Below, piece after piece: positions 17,322 through 29,634 of a DNA stretch of 64,000 bases. Made by a program: the position numbers and the translations under genes. The DNA comes from Rhodopseudomonas sp. (GTDB lineage Bacteria; Pseudomonadota; Alphaproteobacteria; Rhizobiales; Xanthobacteraceae). The notes beneath the pieces were generated by a model. The model had not been told where the DNA came from, searched no databases, and saw only the letters and a list, made by a program, of their open reading frames with translations. How positions within the stretch are numbered: the first letter of the stretch is position 1; every line of letters begins with the position of its first letter. Where the stretch lies: assembly GCF_013377015.1 (NCBI RefSeq), contig NZ_JACABA010000001.1, positions 1,568,756 to 1,632,755 on the forward strand, in the 5' to 3' direction.

Positions 17322-18518
17322 ATGGCAGACTCGCCAGATCCGAACACGCAGCGCGCGGGACCGACACGCCGGACGGCTGTCGCGCTGATCCTTGGCACGC
17401 CGCTGCTCGGGGCCTGCGCCGGGGTGCAGCAGTCTCTCACCAATCCTTTCAGCCAGGAAGCCGCGCCTGGGCCGGCGCAACAGCCGCTCGCTGTCGGCTC
17501 CGGCCAGGTCAAGGTCGGCCTCGTGCTGCCGCTTTCCGCGGCCGGAAATGCCGGTGTCGCGGCGCAGTCGATGAAGAACGCCGCCGAAATGGCGCTGGCC
17601 GAGTTCCAGAATCCGGACGTTCAGCTCCTGATCAAGGACGACGCCGGCAATCCGCAGGGCGCCCAGGCCGGCACCCAGCAGGCGCTCGATGAGGGTGCCG
17701 AGATCATTCTCGGGCCGCTGTTCGCGCTGTCGGTTCCGGCTACCGCGCAGCTGGCGCGGACCCGTGGCATTTCAGTGATCGCGTTCTCGACCGATTCGAG
17801 CGTCGCGGGCCGGGGCGTCTACCTGTTGAGTTTTCTGCCGGAATCCGACGTCGACCGAATCATCACCTATGCCGCCAGCATCGGGAAGCGATCGTTCGCG
17901 GCGCTGCTGCCCGACAATGCCTATGGCAATGTTGTCGAGGCGGCATTCAAGCAGACCGTCAGCCGCAAGGGCGGTCGCGTCGTTGCGTTCGAAAGATACG
18001 GTGCCGATCGCGCCGGCCCGGCCCGCAGTGTGGCGCAGGCGCTCGGCAGCGCGGATTCGCTGTTCCTGGCCGACGATGGCGACGCCCTGGTTGCGGTGAC
18101 CGACGCGCTGACGGCCAGCGGCGCCGATCTGAAGCGCGTGCAATTGCTCGGCACCGGGCTGTGGGACAGTCCGCGTGTGTTCGCCGCCCCGGCGTTGCAG
18201 GGCGGGCTCTATGCGGCACCGGATCCGTCCGGATTCCGAAGCTTTTCAGGGCGTTATCGCGCCAAATATGGTCAGGACCCGGTGCGCACGGCGACGCTGG
18301 CCTATGACGCGGTGGCGCTGGTCGCTGCATTGGCGAGAACCCAGGGTCCGCGGCGATTTTCGGCCGAGGTGCTGACCAATCCGTCGGGCTTTGCCGGCAT
18401 CGACGGGCTGTTCCGGTTCCGGGCTGACGGCAGCAATGAGCGCGGCCTCGCGGTGATGCGGGTGGCCTCCGGCGGCGCCCAGCCTGCGGCGGGATCGCCG
18501 AAGAGTTTTGGCGCCTGA
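17322..18518 (+). CDS. LpoA-like lipoprotein (penicillin-binding protein activator / periplasmic-binding fold)
   Basis: About 398 residues. The N-terminus RRTAVALILGTPLLGACAG holds a lipobox (LLGAC), so it is a lipoprotein. The rest is a type I periplasmic-binding fold like Leu/Ile/Val-binding proteins: KVGLVLPLSAAGNAG, IILGPLFALSVPATAQLAR, FAALLPDNAYGNVV. It fits the alphaproteobacterial penicillin-binding-protein-activator family, supported by its conserved place next to rsmI-yraN. The start at 17322 puts the signal near the N-terminus; ATG 17283 is also possible. Confidence 0.8.
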   Translation: MADSPDPNTQRAGPTRRTAVALILGTPLLGACAGVQQSLTNPFSQEAAPGPAQQPLAVGSGQVKVGLVLPLSAAGNAGVAAQSMKNAAEMALAEFQNPDVQLLIKDDAGNPQGAQAGTQQALDEGAEIILGPLFALSVPATAQLARTRGISVIAFSTDSSVAGRGVYLLSFLPESDVDRIITYAASIGKRSFAALLPDNAYGNVVEAAFKQTVSRKGGRVVAFERYGADRAGPARSVAQALGSADSLFLADDGDALVAVTDALTASGADLKRVQLLGTGLWDSPRVFAAPALQGGLYAAPDPSGFRSFSGRYRAKYGQDPVRTATLAYDAVALVAALARTQGPRRFSAEVLTNPSGFAGIDGLFRFRADGSNERGLAVMRVASGGAQPAAGSPKSFGA

Positions 18519-18527
18519 AATCATCGT

Positions 18528-19688
18528 TCAGGCTGCGAGGTCGGCGACCACCGCGTCGAGCACCGGGAATCCGGCTTGCGTGACGCGCAGCCGGCCATTG
18601 GCGTCAACCACGATCGCGCCCTCGTCGCGCAGCACCGCGATCCGGCCAGGATCAAGCGCGCGACCGGACAGCGCCTGATAGCGCGTTGGATCGATGCCTT
18701 CGGCCAGCCGCAGCCCCATCAGCAGAAACTCGTCGGCGCGCTCCTCGCTGTTCAGCAGGTCGTCGACGATGACGCCATGTCCGGTGGCCTCGACCCGCAT
18801 CAGCCAGGTTTCTGGCCGCTTCTCGGTGGCGATCGCGTGCCGCCTGCCGTCGATATCGAGCCGGCCATGGGCACCGGGCCCGATTCCGGCATATTCCTGA
18901 CCGCGCCAGTAAACCAGATTGTGTTTGCACTCGGCGCCCAAGCGAGCGTGATTGGAGATCTCGTAGGATGGCAGGCCGAGTTCGGCGCAGACGTCCTGGG
19001 TGACGTCATAGAGCGCGCGCGCAGTCGCTTCGTCCGGGGTCTTCAGCTTGCCGGCCTGATGCAGCGCGAAGAACGGCGTCTCGGCCTCGATGGTGAGCTG
19101 ATAGAGTGACAGATGCTCGGCGGCCTGCGCGATCGCCTGCCGCAACTCGGCTTCCCACATCGCCGGAGTCTGGTCCGGGCGGGCATAGATCAGATCGAAT
19201 GAGTAGCGGTCGAATACGGAACGCGCGATCGCGACCGCGTCCATTGCTTCCTGCACAGTATGCAGCCGTCCGAGTGCTTTCAGCGACGCATCGTCCAGCG
19301 CCTGCACGCCGAGCGAGACCCGGTTGACGCCGGCGGCACGATAGCCGCGAAACCGCGTCGCTTCGACGCTGGTCGGATTGGCTTCCAGCGTGATCTCGGC
19401 GTCGGGCGCGACGCGCCAATGCTTGCCGATCGCGTCGAGGACGGCGCCGACGGTCTTCGGCTGCATCAAGGACGGGGTGCCGCCGCCAAGGAAGATCGAG
19501 GACACTTCGCGGTCCGGCGCGCGCGCCGCGATGGTTTCGATTTCGCGGGCGAAGGCGCGGGCGAAACGCTCCTCGTCGATCGCGGCGTGGCGGACGTGGC
19601 TGTTGAAATCGCAATACGGACATTTCGACAGGCAGAACGGCCAGTGCACATAGACGCCGAAAGCCTTGTCGGGGTCAGCGGGGATCAA
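18528..19688 (-). CDS. hemW: HemW-like radical SAM protein
   Basis: Haem chaperone of the radical SAM superfamily, often misnamed coproporphyrinogen III oxidase. The 386 residues start [19 protein letters not shown], with the cluster motif [11 protein letters not shown]. That is CxxxCxxC without the extra Cys of true HemN. GGGTPSL and [15 protein letters not shown] are typical. It begins at a TTG overlapping the last 14 bases of rdgB, so the pair is translationally coupled. Confidence 0.93.
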   Translation of the reverse strand: MIPADPDKAFGVYVHWPFCLSKCPYCDFNSHVRHAAIDEERFARAFAREIETIAARAPDREVSSIFLGGGTPSLMQPKTVGAVLDAIGKHWRVAPDAEITLEANPTSVEATRFRGYRAAGVNRVSLGVQALDDASLKALGRLHTVQEAMDAVAIARSVFDRYSFDLIYARPDQTPAMWEAELRQAIAQAAEHLSLYQLTIEAETPFFALHQAGKLKTPDEATARALYDVTQDVCAELGLPSYEISNHARLGAECKHNLVYWRGQEYAGIGPGAHGRLDIDGRRHAIATEKRPETWLMRVEATGHGVIVDDLLNSEERADEFLLMGLRLAEGIDPTRYQALSGRALDPGRIAVLRDEGAIVVDANGRLRVTQAGFPVLDAVVADLAA

Positions 19689-20310
19689 GACAGATCTCCG
19701 CCAGTTTCACAAAGGCGCGGGCGCGATGCGACAGCCCGAGCCCAAGCGGCGGCAGACCGTGCTTCTCGACGCTGGTCATCTCGCCGAAGGTCCTGGCATG
19801 GCCATCGGGCAGGAAGGTCGGATCGTAGCCGAAGCCGGCGGTGCCGCGTGGCGGCCAGACCAGGATGCCGTCGGCCCGCGCCTCGACTTCCTCGATGTGT
19901 TGGTCCGGCCAGGCGACGCACAATGCGGAGACGAAGTGGGCGGTGCGCTGCCCTGGCTCGGTGGCGCCGCGTTCCTGCAGCAGCCGCTCGACCCGCGTCA
20001 TCGCCGCGGTAAAATCCTTGCCATCGCCGGCCCAGCGCGCCGAATAGATCCCCGGCGCGCCGTCCAGCGCATCGACCACCAAGCCGGAATCGTCAGCGAA
20101 CGCCGGCAGTTGCGCGGCTTTCGCGGCGGCGCGCGCCTTGATTGCAGCATTGGCGCGGAAGCTGTCGCCGGTCTCATCGGGCTCGGCCAGACCGAGCTCG
20201 CCGGCCGAAACCGCCTCGATGCCGTATGGCGCCAGCAGCTCGCGCATCTCGGCGAGCTTGCCGGGATTGTGGGTCGCGATCACGAGCTTGCCACTGATTC
20301 GACGATGCAT
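19675..20310 (-). CDS. rdgB: Non-canonical purine NTP pyrophosphatase (dITP/XTP)
   Basis: House-cleaning enzyme that hydrolyses ITP, dITP and XTP. The 211 residues contain [18 protein letters not shown] near the start, [20 protein letters not shown] and the C-terminal [10 protein letters not shown] and SHRARAF. Length is normal. It lies between rph and hemW on the same strand; the order rph-rdgB-hemW is conserved in Rhizobiales. Confidence 0.96.
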   Translation of the reverse strand: MHRRISGKLVIATHNPGKLAEMRELLAPYGIEAVSAGELGLAEPDETGDSFRANAAIKARAAAKAAQLPAFADDSGLVVDALDGAPGIYSARWAGDGKDFTAAMTRVERLLQERGATEPGQRTAHFVSALCVAWPDQHIEEVEARADGILVWPPRGTAGFGYDPTFLPDGHARTFGEMTSVEKHGLPPLGLGLSHRARAFVKLAEICLDPR

Positions 20311-20361
20311 GACAAGCCTAGGCTAGCGCAGCTTGGGGCAAAACGGCGCGACAATGATGGT

Positions 20362-21081
20362 TCACGCCACCGCCATTTTCTGCAGATCGACCAGCCGGGC
20401 CACGCCCTTTTTCGCCAGCGCCATCAGCGCCAGGAATTCGTCCTCCGAGAACGGGGCCTTTTCGGCGGTGCCCTGAACCTCGATGATGCGGCCGTCGCCG
20501 GTCATGACGAAATTGGCGTCGGTATCGGCTTCGGAATCCTCGGCATAGTCGAGATCGAGTACCGGGACGCCGTTGTAGATGCCGCAGGAAATTGCCGCGA
20601 CGTTGTCGCGCAGCACGGGGGCGTTGCCCTTGAACATGTTGCGGTTCTTCATCCAGGCGATGCAGTCGGCCAGGGCCACCCAGGCGCCGGTGATCGAGGC
20701 AGTGCGGGTGCCGCCGTCGGCCTGGATCACATCGCAATCGACCGTGATCTGGCGCTCGCCGAGGGCTTCCAGATTGACGGTGGTGCGCAGCGAGCGGCCG
20801 ATCAGCCGCTGGATTTCCACGGTGCGGCCGTTTTGCTTGCCGGCGGTGGCTTCGCGGCGGGTACGTTCCAGGGTGGCGCGGGGCAGCATGCCGTATTCGG
20901 CGGTGACCCAGCCGCGGCCCTGGCCCTTCAGCCATGGCGGCAGCCGTTCTTCCAGCGTCGCGGTCACCAGCACATGGGTGTCGCCGAATTTGACCATGCA
21001 GGAGCCCTCGGCATATTTGACCACGCCGCGTTCCAGCGACACGGCGCGCAGTTCGTCGGGCGCACGGCGGCTTGGCCGCAT
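20362..21081 (-). CDS. rph: Ribonuclease PH
   Basis: Phosphate-dependent 3' exoribonuclease that trims tRNA 3' ends. The 239 residues start [20 protein letters not shown]. Family blocks include [41 protein letters not shown] and [20 protein letters not shown]. It starts about 155 bp from hrcA in the divergent direction, an arrangement shared widely in alphaproteobacteria. Confidence 0.97.
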   Translation of the reverse strand: MRPSRRAPDELRAVSLERGVVKYAEGSCMVKFGDTHVLVTATLEERLPPWLKGQGRGWVTAEYGMLPRATLERTRREATAGKQNGRTVEIQRLIGRSLRTTVNLEALGERQITVDCDVIQADGGTRTASITGAWVALADCIAWMKNRNMFKGNAPVLRDNVAAISCGIYNGVPVLDLDYAEDSEADTDANFVMTGDGRIIEVQGTAEKAPFSEDEFLALMALAKKGVARLVDLQKMAVA

Positions 21082-21235
21082 GGGGAATCCTCCAAAAATT
21101 CAAGAAAAGCTGATCTCGCGGTGCTTTTAGGGGTGGCGTGCCGCAGCGGCAAGGCCCGTACAACGCAATCGCCACAATGCCCGCTTGTATCCGGGGCCCG
21201 GGATCGACAAATTAGGGGCTTCAAGGAGGCTCCTG

Positions 21236-22324
21236 TTGGCTCATCACGAACCGATCGGCCTGATCGCACCGCATGCCGGGCTCGCCCAGCTCAACGAGCG
21301 CTCGCGGGAAATCTTCCGCCAGATCGTCGAAAGCTACCTCGCTACCGGGGAGCCAGTCGGCTCGCGCAACATTTCGCGCCTGATCACCGTGCCGCTGTCG
21401 CCGGCGTCGGTGCGCAATGTGATGTCGGATCTCGAGCAGCTCGGCCTGATCTATGCGCCGCACACCTCGGCCGGTCGGCTGCCGACCGAACTCGGGCTGC
21501 GGTTCTTCGTCGATGCGCTGATGCAGGTCGGCGATCTCACCGAGCCGGAGCGGCAATCGATCCAGGCGCAGCTCGCGTCGGTGGGCCAGGCGCAATCGGT
21601 CGAGGCCGCGCTCGGCGAGGCCTTGACGCGGCTGTCCGGCCTGACCCGGGCCGCAGCGGTGGTGCTGACGGCGAAGTCCAATTCACGGCTGAAACACATC
21701 GAATTCGTTCGTCTTGAGCCGGAGCGGGCGCTGGTAGTGCTGGTTGCCGAGGACGGGCAGGTCGAGAATCGCGTGCTGGTGCTGCCCCCGGGGGTGCCGT
21801 CGTCGGCGTTGACCGAGGCTTCGAACTTTCTCAATGCGCGAATCCGCGGCCGGACGTTGGCCGAGGCCAGGCTCGAACTCGAGACCTTGCTGACGCAGGA
21901 TCGCGCCGAACTCGATCAGCTGACCCAGAAGGTTATTTCGGCCGGAATCGCCAGCTGGTCAGGTGGCGAAACCGACGACCGCCAGCTGATCGTGCGCGGC
22001 CACGCCAATTTGCTGGAAGACCTTCACGCCCTGGATGATCTGGAACGGGTGCGCCTGCTGTTCGACGATCTCGAAACCAAGCGCGGCGTGATCGATCTGT
22101 TGGGCCGCGCCGAGCGTGCCGAGGGGGTTCGGATTTTCATCGGCTCGGAGAACAAGCTGTTCTCGCTGTCCGGCTCCTCCACCATCATCGCGCCCTATAG
22201 CGACGGCGCCGGCCATATTGTCGGCGTTCTGGGCGTGATCGGGCCGACCCGGCTGAATTATGCGCGGGTGATCCCGATGGTGGATTATGCCGCCCGGATC
22301 GTCAGCCAGATGCTCGGCGGCTGA
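21236..22324 (+). CDS. hrcA: Heat-inducible transcription repressor HrcA
   Basis: Repressor that binds CIRCE elements and is kept active by GroEL. The 362 residues have the winged helix at the start ([40 protein letters not shown]) followed by the GAF-like domain. The start is a TTG at 21236, chosen because AAGGAGG lies at 21223-21229 and the resulting [12 protein letters not shown] matches known HrcA N-termini. I see no CIRCE element in the window. grpE follows 102 bp later. Confidence 0.96.
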   Translation: MAHHEPIGLIAPHAGLAQLNERSREIFRQIVESYLATGEPVGSRNISRLITVPLSPASVRNVMSDLEQLGLIYAPHTSAGRLPTELGLRFFVDALMQVGDLTEPERQSIQAQLASVGQAQSVEAALGEALTRLSGLTRAAAVVLTAKSNSRLKHIEFVRLEPERALVVLVAEDGQVENRVLVLPPGVPSSALTEASNFLNARIRGRTLAEARLELETLLTQDRAELDQLTQKVISAGIASWSGGETDDRQLIVRGHANLLEDLHALDDLERVRLLFDDLETKRGVIDLLGRAERAEGVRIFIGSENKLFSLSGSSTIIAPYSDGAGHIVGVLGVIGPTRLNYARVIPMVDYAARIVSQMLGG

Positions 22325-22426
22325 TCCGCGACGGCCCATCGCGCTTGATTTTCGTCCCGCAAACCACGATATCCCGGCGAGCCCACCTCCCCATCGATCG
22401 AGACGATTTTTCAAAAAGGTAGCGTG

Positions 22427-23038
22427 ATGACCGATTCCAACGGACAGAAGGATAATCCGGACCAGACGGCGCAGGCCGCCGAGCCGGTGGTCTCCAAGCC
22501 GTACATCATGCCGGACGATCCGGAAGAAGGCTCGAACGAGGCGCTGGTCCGCGAAGCCGCCGAGTCGCGCGACAAGATGTTGCGGACCCTGGCGGAGATG
22601 GAAAACCTGCGCAAGCGGACCACCCGCGAGGTGGCGGACGCCAAGACCTATGGCATCGCCGGATTCGCGCGCGACGTGCTCGACATCGCCGACAATCTGC
22701 AGCGCGCGCTCGACGCGGTGCCGGCCGACGCCAAGGCCGCAGCCGATCCGGGTCTGAAGGCGTTGATCGAAGGCGTCGAACTGACCGAGCGGTCGCTGCT
22801 CAACGCGCTGCAAAAGAACGGCGTCAAGAAATTCGATCCGTCGGGCGAGAAGTTCGATCCGAATTTTCAGCAGGCGATGTACGAAGTCCCGGACTCATCG
22901 GTTCCCGCCGGCACTGTGGTGCAGGTCGTGCAGGCCGGTTTCACCCTCGGCGAACGCGTACTTCGCCCGGCGCTGGTTGCGGTGTCGAAGGGCGGTGCGA
23001 AGCCGGCACCGACGAGCGGCAGCGACTCCCTCGCCTGA
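22427..23038 (+). CDS. grpE: GrpE, nucleotide exchange factor of DnaK
   Basis: Co-chaperone that releases ADP from DnaK. The 203 residues have an acidic N-terminus, the coiled-coil helix [20 protein letters not shown] and the beta domain near [24 protein letters not shown] at 22427 follows AAAAGGTAGC; a GTG one codon upstream is less likely. It lies downstream of hrcA, and a convergent exported-protein gene separates it from dnaK. Confidence 0.96.
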   Translation: MTDSNGQKDNPDQTAQAAEPVVSKPYIMPDDPEEGSNEALVREAAESRDKMLRTLAEMENLRKRTTREVADAKTYGIAGFARDVLDIADNLQRALDAVPADAKAAADPGLKALIEGVELTERSLLNALQKNGVKKFDPSGEKFDPNFQQAMYEVPDSSVPAGTVVQVVQAGFTLGERVLRPALVAVSKGGAKPAPTSGSDSLA

Positions 23039-23040
23039 TT

Positions 23041-23982
23041 TCAGCGCGGCTGCAGTCCATCGCGCACCGCGCGAAACCGCGGAAACGCCTGGGGCCATTG
23101 GTCCCGGGGCGAGCTGGCGATAATCCGCAACGCGACATTGGCGCTACCGAACCGGAGCCATTGCACCACCGTGACCGGGGTGTTGTCTTTGCCGCTGACG
23201 GCGTCGATCCGGGTCTCGTAGCCCGGCGCGCCGTCGATCCGCACCGGCTCCGACATGGTGATGCGGCCGTCGCGCAATCCGGGGATCACCCCCGCGGCCT
23301 GCTGGGCGAACCGGCCGCGATCGTCGGGCCGCTCCGGCGCGGAGCCGATCAGGCCCAGCACCATGAAGGGCGCGGCCTCGACACCGGTGTCCTCGTTGCC
23401 GTCGGCGAGCAACAGCGCCGCACCCGGCGCCAGCGTCCGCACCATCTTGAAGTTGCTCAAATCACTGACCTTGAACGGCATCAGGGCGATCTGCTCATCG
23501 ACCGGTACCTGCTGTCGCACCGTGACGCTGGCGAACATCCGCTTCACCGCGTCGTCCGGATAGGTCTTGGTCTTGGCTTCCGCGACCTGCACCGCGACAT
23601 AGCCGGAAAACGCCTTGCCGCCCGCCACGATCAACGAGTAACGGCGCACACTGTCGGCGCCGTCCTTGCCGTCCTCGGCGGTGTAAAAGGCGTCGCCTGC
23701 GGCGGTCACGATGGCTTCCGGCTTGATCCCGGCAGTGCCGGCGGGCGCGGTCTTGGCCGCGGCCTCGACTTCGCCGAAGGCGGCGCCGGGAAGTTCGGCC
23801 AGCAACACCTTGACGCCGTGGTCCGGGGTTTCAAAGCCGATAAAGGTGACCGACGGGACCAACCCAGCCATCGGCGCGATCCCGATCCGGATTCCGCGCG
23901 GGTAGGTCGGATCGGCCGCGAAGGCCGGGCTGACGGCCGCCGATAGCAAGGCAATCGCGACGAGACGTACAATCTGTTTCAT
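23041..23982 (-). CDS. Exported protein of unknown function between grpE and dnaK
   Basis: 313 residues with a standard signal peptide (MKQIVRLVAIALLSAAVSPA, cleaved near AFAADP). The mature part has no motif I recognise; it reads as a beta-rich periplasmic protein (GYVAVQVAEAKTKTYPDD, FMVLGLIGSAPERPDDRGRF). It is encoded against the chaperone genes: its stop is three bases from the grpE stop, and its start is about 400 bp from dnaK. It is likely lineage-specific. Confidence 0.75.
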   Translation of the reverse strand: MKQIVRLVAIALLSAAVSPAFAADPTYPRGIRIGIAPMAGLVPSVTFIGFETPDHGVKVLLAELPGAAFGEVEAAAKTAPAGTAGIKPEAIVTAAGDAFYTAEDGKDGADSVRRYSLIVAGGKAFSGYVAVQVAEAKTKTYPDDAVKRMFASVTVRQQVPVDEQIALMPFKVSDLSNFKMVRTLAPGAALLLADGNEDTGVEAAPFMVLGLIGSAPERPDDRGRFAQQAAGVIPGLRDGRITMSEPVRIDGAPGYETRIDAVSGKDNTPVTVVQWLRFGSANVALRIIASSPRDQWPQAFPRFRAVRDGLQPR

Positions 23983-24388
23983 GAATTTTCTACTGGGTTC
24001 GCATTGCGGCCGTTCGATGGTCGGAGGCCGCCAGTCGTTCGCGATTGCCGCGATTGGCCGCCGACGCGATGGTTTCCCTGCTTGGACGCCAGATCAAGCG
24101 TTGACAATAGGGCAAGCCACGAATGCCCGCATTGGCGCTTCGGGCAAACGCCGTTGCCTGAGCTGCGCCGCGGCAAGTCATTCGCCCGGCATTGGCGGTC
24201 CCGGCGGCGGGATTGGTTAAAGCTCAATGATTTCGTGAGCAAGCACTGCTCCGGTCCTTGCGGGCACCACCCCCCCTCCTATATGAGGCAAGACCACCGC
24301 GACATCGCGAGAATTTAATATTGGGGGTTTGGATTGGTGCGCCGTCAGGGCCCGGCCAACCTGCCGCAAAAAGAAGGATATCAGGACT
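23983..24388. other. Intergenic region upstream of dnaK
   Basis: About 406 bp between the exported-protein gene (minus) and dnaK (plus). It holds the RpoH-type promoter at 24257-24284 and a roughly 100-base dnaK leader with a pyrimidine-rich run and an AT-rich patch (AATTTAATATTGG) before the start. The left 250 bp contain short reading frames on both strands, none with a good ribosome site. I see nothing else there. Confidence 0.6.
24257..24284 (+). promoter_or_regulatory. RpoH (sigma-32) promoter of dnaK
   Basis: CTTG at 24257-24260, a 17-base spacer, then CCTATAT at 24278-24284. This matches the alphaproteobacterial heat-shock promoter consensus CTTG-N17/18-CYTATNT. Transcription would start about 100 bp upstream of the dnaK ATG. 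rpoH itself is at 62.5-63.4 kb of this window. Confidence 0.8.
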
Positions 24389-26290
<1,902 letters not shown>

Positions 26291-26308
26291 TCCGCCGCGG
26301 AGAGACCG

Positions 26309-26360
26309 TGACCCTCATCTGATCAGCGCGTTGAGCGTTCGGCGGGTGAGGGTCATTTTT
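26309..26360 (+). terminator. Rho-independent terminator or attenuator between dnaK and dnaJ
   Basis: TGACCCTCA (26309-26317) pairs perfectly with TGAGGGTCA (26347-26355), followed directly by TTTTT. The loop is 29 bases. It lies 18 bases after the dnaK stop and about 70 bases before dnaJ, so it probably lowers dnaJ relative to dnaK. Confidence 0.8.
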
Positions 26361-26429
26361 CGTTAAGCCCGGGACGGCATTGTCATGCGTTCCCTCGGAA
26401 TCAGGGCGAACTTCGAGCAGGTTTGACGG

Positions 26430-27572
26430 ATGTCCACCACCAAGCGTTGCTACTACGAAACCCTTGAAGTCGATCGGAGCGCCGACGAATCCAGCCTGAA
26501 GGCGGCGTTTCGCAAGCTGGCGATGAAATGGCATCCGGACAAGAATCCGGGCGATGCGTCGAGCGAAGTTCGGTTCAAGGAAATCAACGAAGCCTATGAA
26601 GTGCTGAAGGACGGCGACAAGCGCGCCGCCTATGATCGCTTCGGCCACGCCGCGTTCGAGCAGGGTCATGGCGGAGGAGGCCCGGGCTTCGGTGCCGGCT
26701 TCGCCTCGTCGTTCTCTGATATTTTCGAAGATCTGTTCGGCATGGCCGGACAGCGCGGCGGCCGCGGCAACGGCCGCGAGCGCGGCGCCGATCTGCGCTA
26801 CAATATGGAAATCACGCTGGAAGACTCCTTCCAGGGCAAGACCGCCCAGATCGAGATTCCGGTCTCGGTCACTTGCGAGGCTTGCTCCGGGATCGGCGCC
26901 AAGGCAGGCACCAAGCCGAAGACCTGCTCGACCTGCGGCGGCGCCGGCCGGGTTCGCCAGGCTCAGGGCTTCTTTACGCTGGAGCGCACTTGCCCGGGTT
27001 GCCAGGGCCGCGGCCAGATGATCGAGGATCCATGTCCGTCGTGCTCCGGCGCCGGCCGGGTGACCCGGGAGCGGACGCTGTCGGTCAATATTCCGCAGGG
27101 CGTCGAAGACGGCACCCGGATCCGGCTCGCCGGCGAAGGCGAGGCTGGCGTCCGTGGCGGCCCGCCCGGCGATCTCTATATTTTCCTGTCACTGGCGCAG
27201 CACGAGTTCTTCCAGCGCGATGGCGCCGACCTGCACTGCCGGGTGCCGATCTCGATGGTCACAGCCGCACTCGGTGGCGATTTCGAGGTTCCAACCATCG
27301 ACAAGGGCAAGACCAAGGTGAAGGTGCCGGCAGGCACCCAGACCGGACGTCGTATTCGCATTGCAGCAAAGGGTATGCCGGTATTGCGGTCGCGGCAGAT
27401 GGGCGACATGTATGTTCAGGTCGCGGTCGAAACTCCTCAGAACCTCACCAAGAAGCAGCAGGAGCTGCTGGCCGAGTTCGAGAAATTATCTTCCGGTGCA
27501 ACGCAACCCGAAGCCGCGGGTTTCTTCACCAAGGTCAAGGACTTCTTCGGAAACCGCACGGGCACTCCCTAA
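26430..27572 (+). CDS. dnaJ: DnaJ (Hsp40) co-chaperone
   Basis: Stimulates the DnaK ATPase. The 380 residues have the J domain with HPD ([14 protein letters not shown]), a Gly/Phe-rich stretch ([19 protein letters not shown]) and four zinc motifs: [34 protein letters not shown]-terminal substrate domain follows. It is a type I DnaJ of normal length. A small gap and a terminator separate it from dnaK. Confidence 0.98.
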   Translation: MSTTKRCYYETLEVDRSADESSLKAAFRKLAMKWHPDKNPGDASSEVRFKEINEAYEVLKDGDKRAAYDRFGHAAFEQGHGGGGPGFGAGFASSFSDIFEDLFGMAGQRGGRGNGRERGADLRYNMEITLEDSFQGKTAQIEIPVSVTCEACSGIGAKAGTKPKTCSTCGGAGRVRQAQGFFTLERTCPGCQGRGQMIEDPCPSCSGAGRVTRERTLSVNIPQGVEDGTRIRLAGEGEAGVRGGPPGDLYIFLSLAQHEFFQRDGADLHCRVPISMVTAALGGDFEVPTIDKGKTKVKVPAGTQTGRRIRIAAKGMPVLRSRQMGDMYVQVAVETPQNLTKKQQELLAEFEKLSSGATQPEAAGFFTKVKDFFGNRTGTP

Positions 27573-27666
27573 CCGTCTAACTTGACCAGACCGAGCCGTG
27601 CCTATACTTGTTGATGTAACAAAAATTTGACAGTCGGCCGAATACCTCCCTCGGTTTGGTATCTAA

Positions 27667-28269
27667 ATGGCTTTGCAATCATCCGTTCGTGCGTTGAAGA
27701 AGCCACCCCGTCTGGATGACGAGGTCCGCTTCCTCCGCTCGTGGATGGAGAAGCCGCTGCACATGGGCGCGGTGATGCCGTCCGGCCGCTTTCTGGCCCG
27801 CACCATGGCGGCGTATGTTGATACCAATGCCTCCGGTCCGGTGATCGAGCTCGGGCCGGGGACCGGCGCGATCACGAGCGCGTTGATCGAGCACGGCGTC
27901 GATCAGAGCCGCTTGGTGCTGGTCGAATTCAATCCGAGTTTCTGCGCGCTGCTGCGCGAGCGCTATCCGCTGGCCACCGTGGTGCAAGGCGACGCCTATC
28001 GGCTGCGGGATTCGCTGTGGGATGTGCTGAGCATGCCGGCGACCGCGGTGGTATCCGGGCTTCCGCTGGTCACCAAGCCGATGCTGACCCGCATGAAGCT
28101 GATCCGCGATGCGTTCAATCTGCTCGAGCCCGGCGCGCCCTTCGTCCAGTTCACCTATTCGGTGGCGCCGCCGATTCCGAAATCGCTGCCGGGCGTGTCC
28201 ACAGAGGCGTCGGAGCGGATCTGGATGAATATTCCCCCGGCGCGGGTCTGGGTGTATCGCAAGGGCTGA
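27667..28269 (+). CDS. PmtA-like SAM methyltransferase (probable phospholipid N-methyltransferase)
   Basis: A 200-residue class I methyltransferase. FLRSWMEKPLHMGAVMPSG at the N-terminus and the SAM motif VIELGPGTGAITSALIEHG match the Rhodobacter/Sinorhizobium-type PmtA family, which methylates phosphatidylethanolamine to phosphatidylcholine. The later VQFTYSVAPPIP also fits. Related rRNA adenine methylases (KsgA type) share the fold, so the substrate is inferred. It starts the plus-strand run ending at gpmA. Confidence 0.7.
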   Translation: MALQSSVRALKKPPRLDDEVRFLRSWMEKPLHMGAVMPSGRFLARTMAAYVDTNASGPVIELGPGTGAITSALIEHGVDQSRLVLVEFNPSFCALLRERYPLATVVQGDAYRLRDSLWDVLSMPATAVVSGLPLVTKPMLTRMKLIRDAFNLLEPGAPFVQFTYSVAPPIPKSLPGVSTEASERIWMNIPPARVWVYRKG

Positions 28270-28314
28270 TCCGGTCCGGCGCAGGCTTCGGAGCTGCGCC
28301 CTGTGAGCGAAACT

Positions 28315-28893
28315 ATGCCCACCGTCAAAATCCTCATTATTCCTGGCTCGCTGCGCACCGGCTCGCACAATGCGAAACTGGCGGCCGCCGCGGCGCATGA
28401 ATTCGCGCTGGCCGATGTCGATGTGACACGGTTGTCGCTCGGCGATTACCCACTGCCGATCTATGACGGCGATTTGGAAGCCAAATCCGGCGTGCCGAAG
28501 AATGCGATCAACCTGAAGCGGATGATCGGCGCCCATAACGGCGTGCTGCTGGTCACGCCGGAGTACAATTCCTCGGTGCCGCCGCTCTTGAAGAACGCGA
28601 TCGACTGGGTGTCGCGCGTGCGCGATCCGCATGAGAGCCCCGGCCAGGTATTTCGCGAGCGCGCTTTCGCGCTGGCCGCGGCCTCGGAAGGCAAGCTCGG
28701 CGGCTCGCGCTGTCTCGCGGCGCTGCGGCTGATCCTGTCGGGCTGTCGCGCGCCGGTGATCCCCAATCAGGTCGCGTTGTCGTTCGCCGATCAGGCCTAT
28801 GACGAGATGGATCATTTGAAGCACGCCGGCGATATTGCGGCGCTGAGAGACATGGTGCGGCAACTGATCGAATTCGCCCAGCAGCTGAAATGA
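28315..28893 (+). CDS. NADPH-dependent FMN reductase family protein
   Basis: A flavodoxin-fold oxidoreductase of 192 residues, soluble. It starts VKILIIPGSLRTGSHNAKLA, the FMN phosphate-binding loop, and has GVLLVTPEYNSSVPPLLKNA, the isoalloxazine-binding segment. Substrates of this family include flavins, quinones, azo dyes and chromate, so the natural one cannot be told. ATG at 28315 is preferred; a GTG at 28303 is possible. pyrF starts six bases after the stop. Confidence 0.85.
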   Translation: MPTVKILIIPGSLRTGSHNAKLAAAAAHEFALADVDVTRLSLGDYPLPIYDGDLEAKSGVPKNAINLKRMIGAHNGVLLVTPEYNSSVPPLLKNAIDWVSRVRDPHESPGQVFRERAFALAAASEGKLGGSRCLAALRLILSGCRAPVIPNQVALSFADQAYDEMDHLKHAGDIAALRDMVRQLIEFAQQLK

Positions 28894-28899
28894 GGACTA

Positions 28900-29610
28900 A
28901 TGCCTGACGCCGCCATTGCCGACCGCGACCGGCTGATCGTCGCGCTCGACCTGCCGAGCGTCGACGCCGCGCGAGCGATGATCGTCCGGCTCGGTGACAG
29001 CGTCACGTTCTACAAGATCGGCTATCAGCTCGCTTACGCTGGCGGCCTGCCGCTGGTGCGCCGGCTGGTGGACTCCGGCAAGAAAGTGTTCGTCGATCTC
29101 AAGCTGCACGACATCGGCAATACGGTCGCGCGGGGGGTGGAGAGCCTGGCCACGCTCGGCGCCAGCTTTCTCACCGTCCACGCCTATCCACAGACGATGC
29201 AGGCCGCGGTCGCAGCGCGCGGCAACTCCGGGCTGAAGATACTCGCCGTCACGGTGCTGACCTCCTACGACGACGCCGATCTTCACGCCGCGGGCTATCG
29301 GCTCGGCGTCTCCGATCTGGTCGAACTGCGCGCCCGGCAGGCGCAGGCGGCCGGCGTCGACGGGCTGGTGTGCTCGCCCGAGGAGGCGGCCAATCTGCGC
29401 GGCATCGTCAGCGCCGGCATGCAGCTGGTGACGCCGGGCATCCGCCCCGCCGGCAGCGCCGCGGGCGACCAGAAGCGGATCATGACGCCGGCGCGCGCGA
29501 TCAAGGCCGGCGCCGACTATCTGGTGGTCGGGCGGCCCGTTGTCGAAGCGCCCGACCCGAAACAGGCGGCCGAGGCGATCGTCGCCGACATCGCGCAGGC
29601 GCGCGGCTAA
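28900..29610 (+). CDS. pyrF: Orotidine 5'-phosphate decarboxylase
   Basis: Last step of UMP synthesis. The 236 residues start [38 protein letters not shown] holds the catalytic Lys-Asp-Lys-Asp array, and [20 protein letters not shown] binds phosphate. A GAGGA ribosome site precedes the ATG. It overlaps nothing but is tightly spaced with both neighbours. Confidence 0.97.
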   Translation: MPDAAIADRDRLIVALDLPSVDAARAMIVRLGDSVTFYKIGYQLAYAGGLPLVRRLVDSGKKVFVDLKLHDIGNTVARGVESLATLGASFLTVHAYPQTMQAAVAARGNSGLKILAVTVLTSYDDADLHAAGYRLGVSDLVELRARQAQAAGVDGLVCSPEEAANLRGIVSAGMQLVTPGIRPAGSAAGDQKRIMTPARAIKAGADYLVVGRPVVEAPDPKQAAEAIVADIAQARG

Positions 29611-29634
29611 TCATCGATCAAACGGGAGAAGCAG

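Noticed and set aside
19666-21717. Long plus-strand frame opposite rdgB and rph running into hrcA
   Set aside because: Spans two well-supported minus-strand genes and enters hrcA out of frame; composition is that of a shadow.
22344-22372. CTTG followed by CGATAT upstream of grpE as a heat-shock promoter
   Set aside because: The spacer is about 19 bases and the -10 does not fit CYTATNT, so it is too weak to list.
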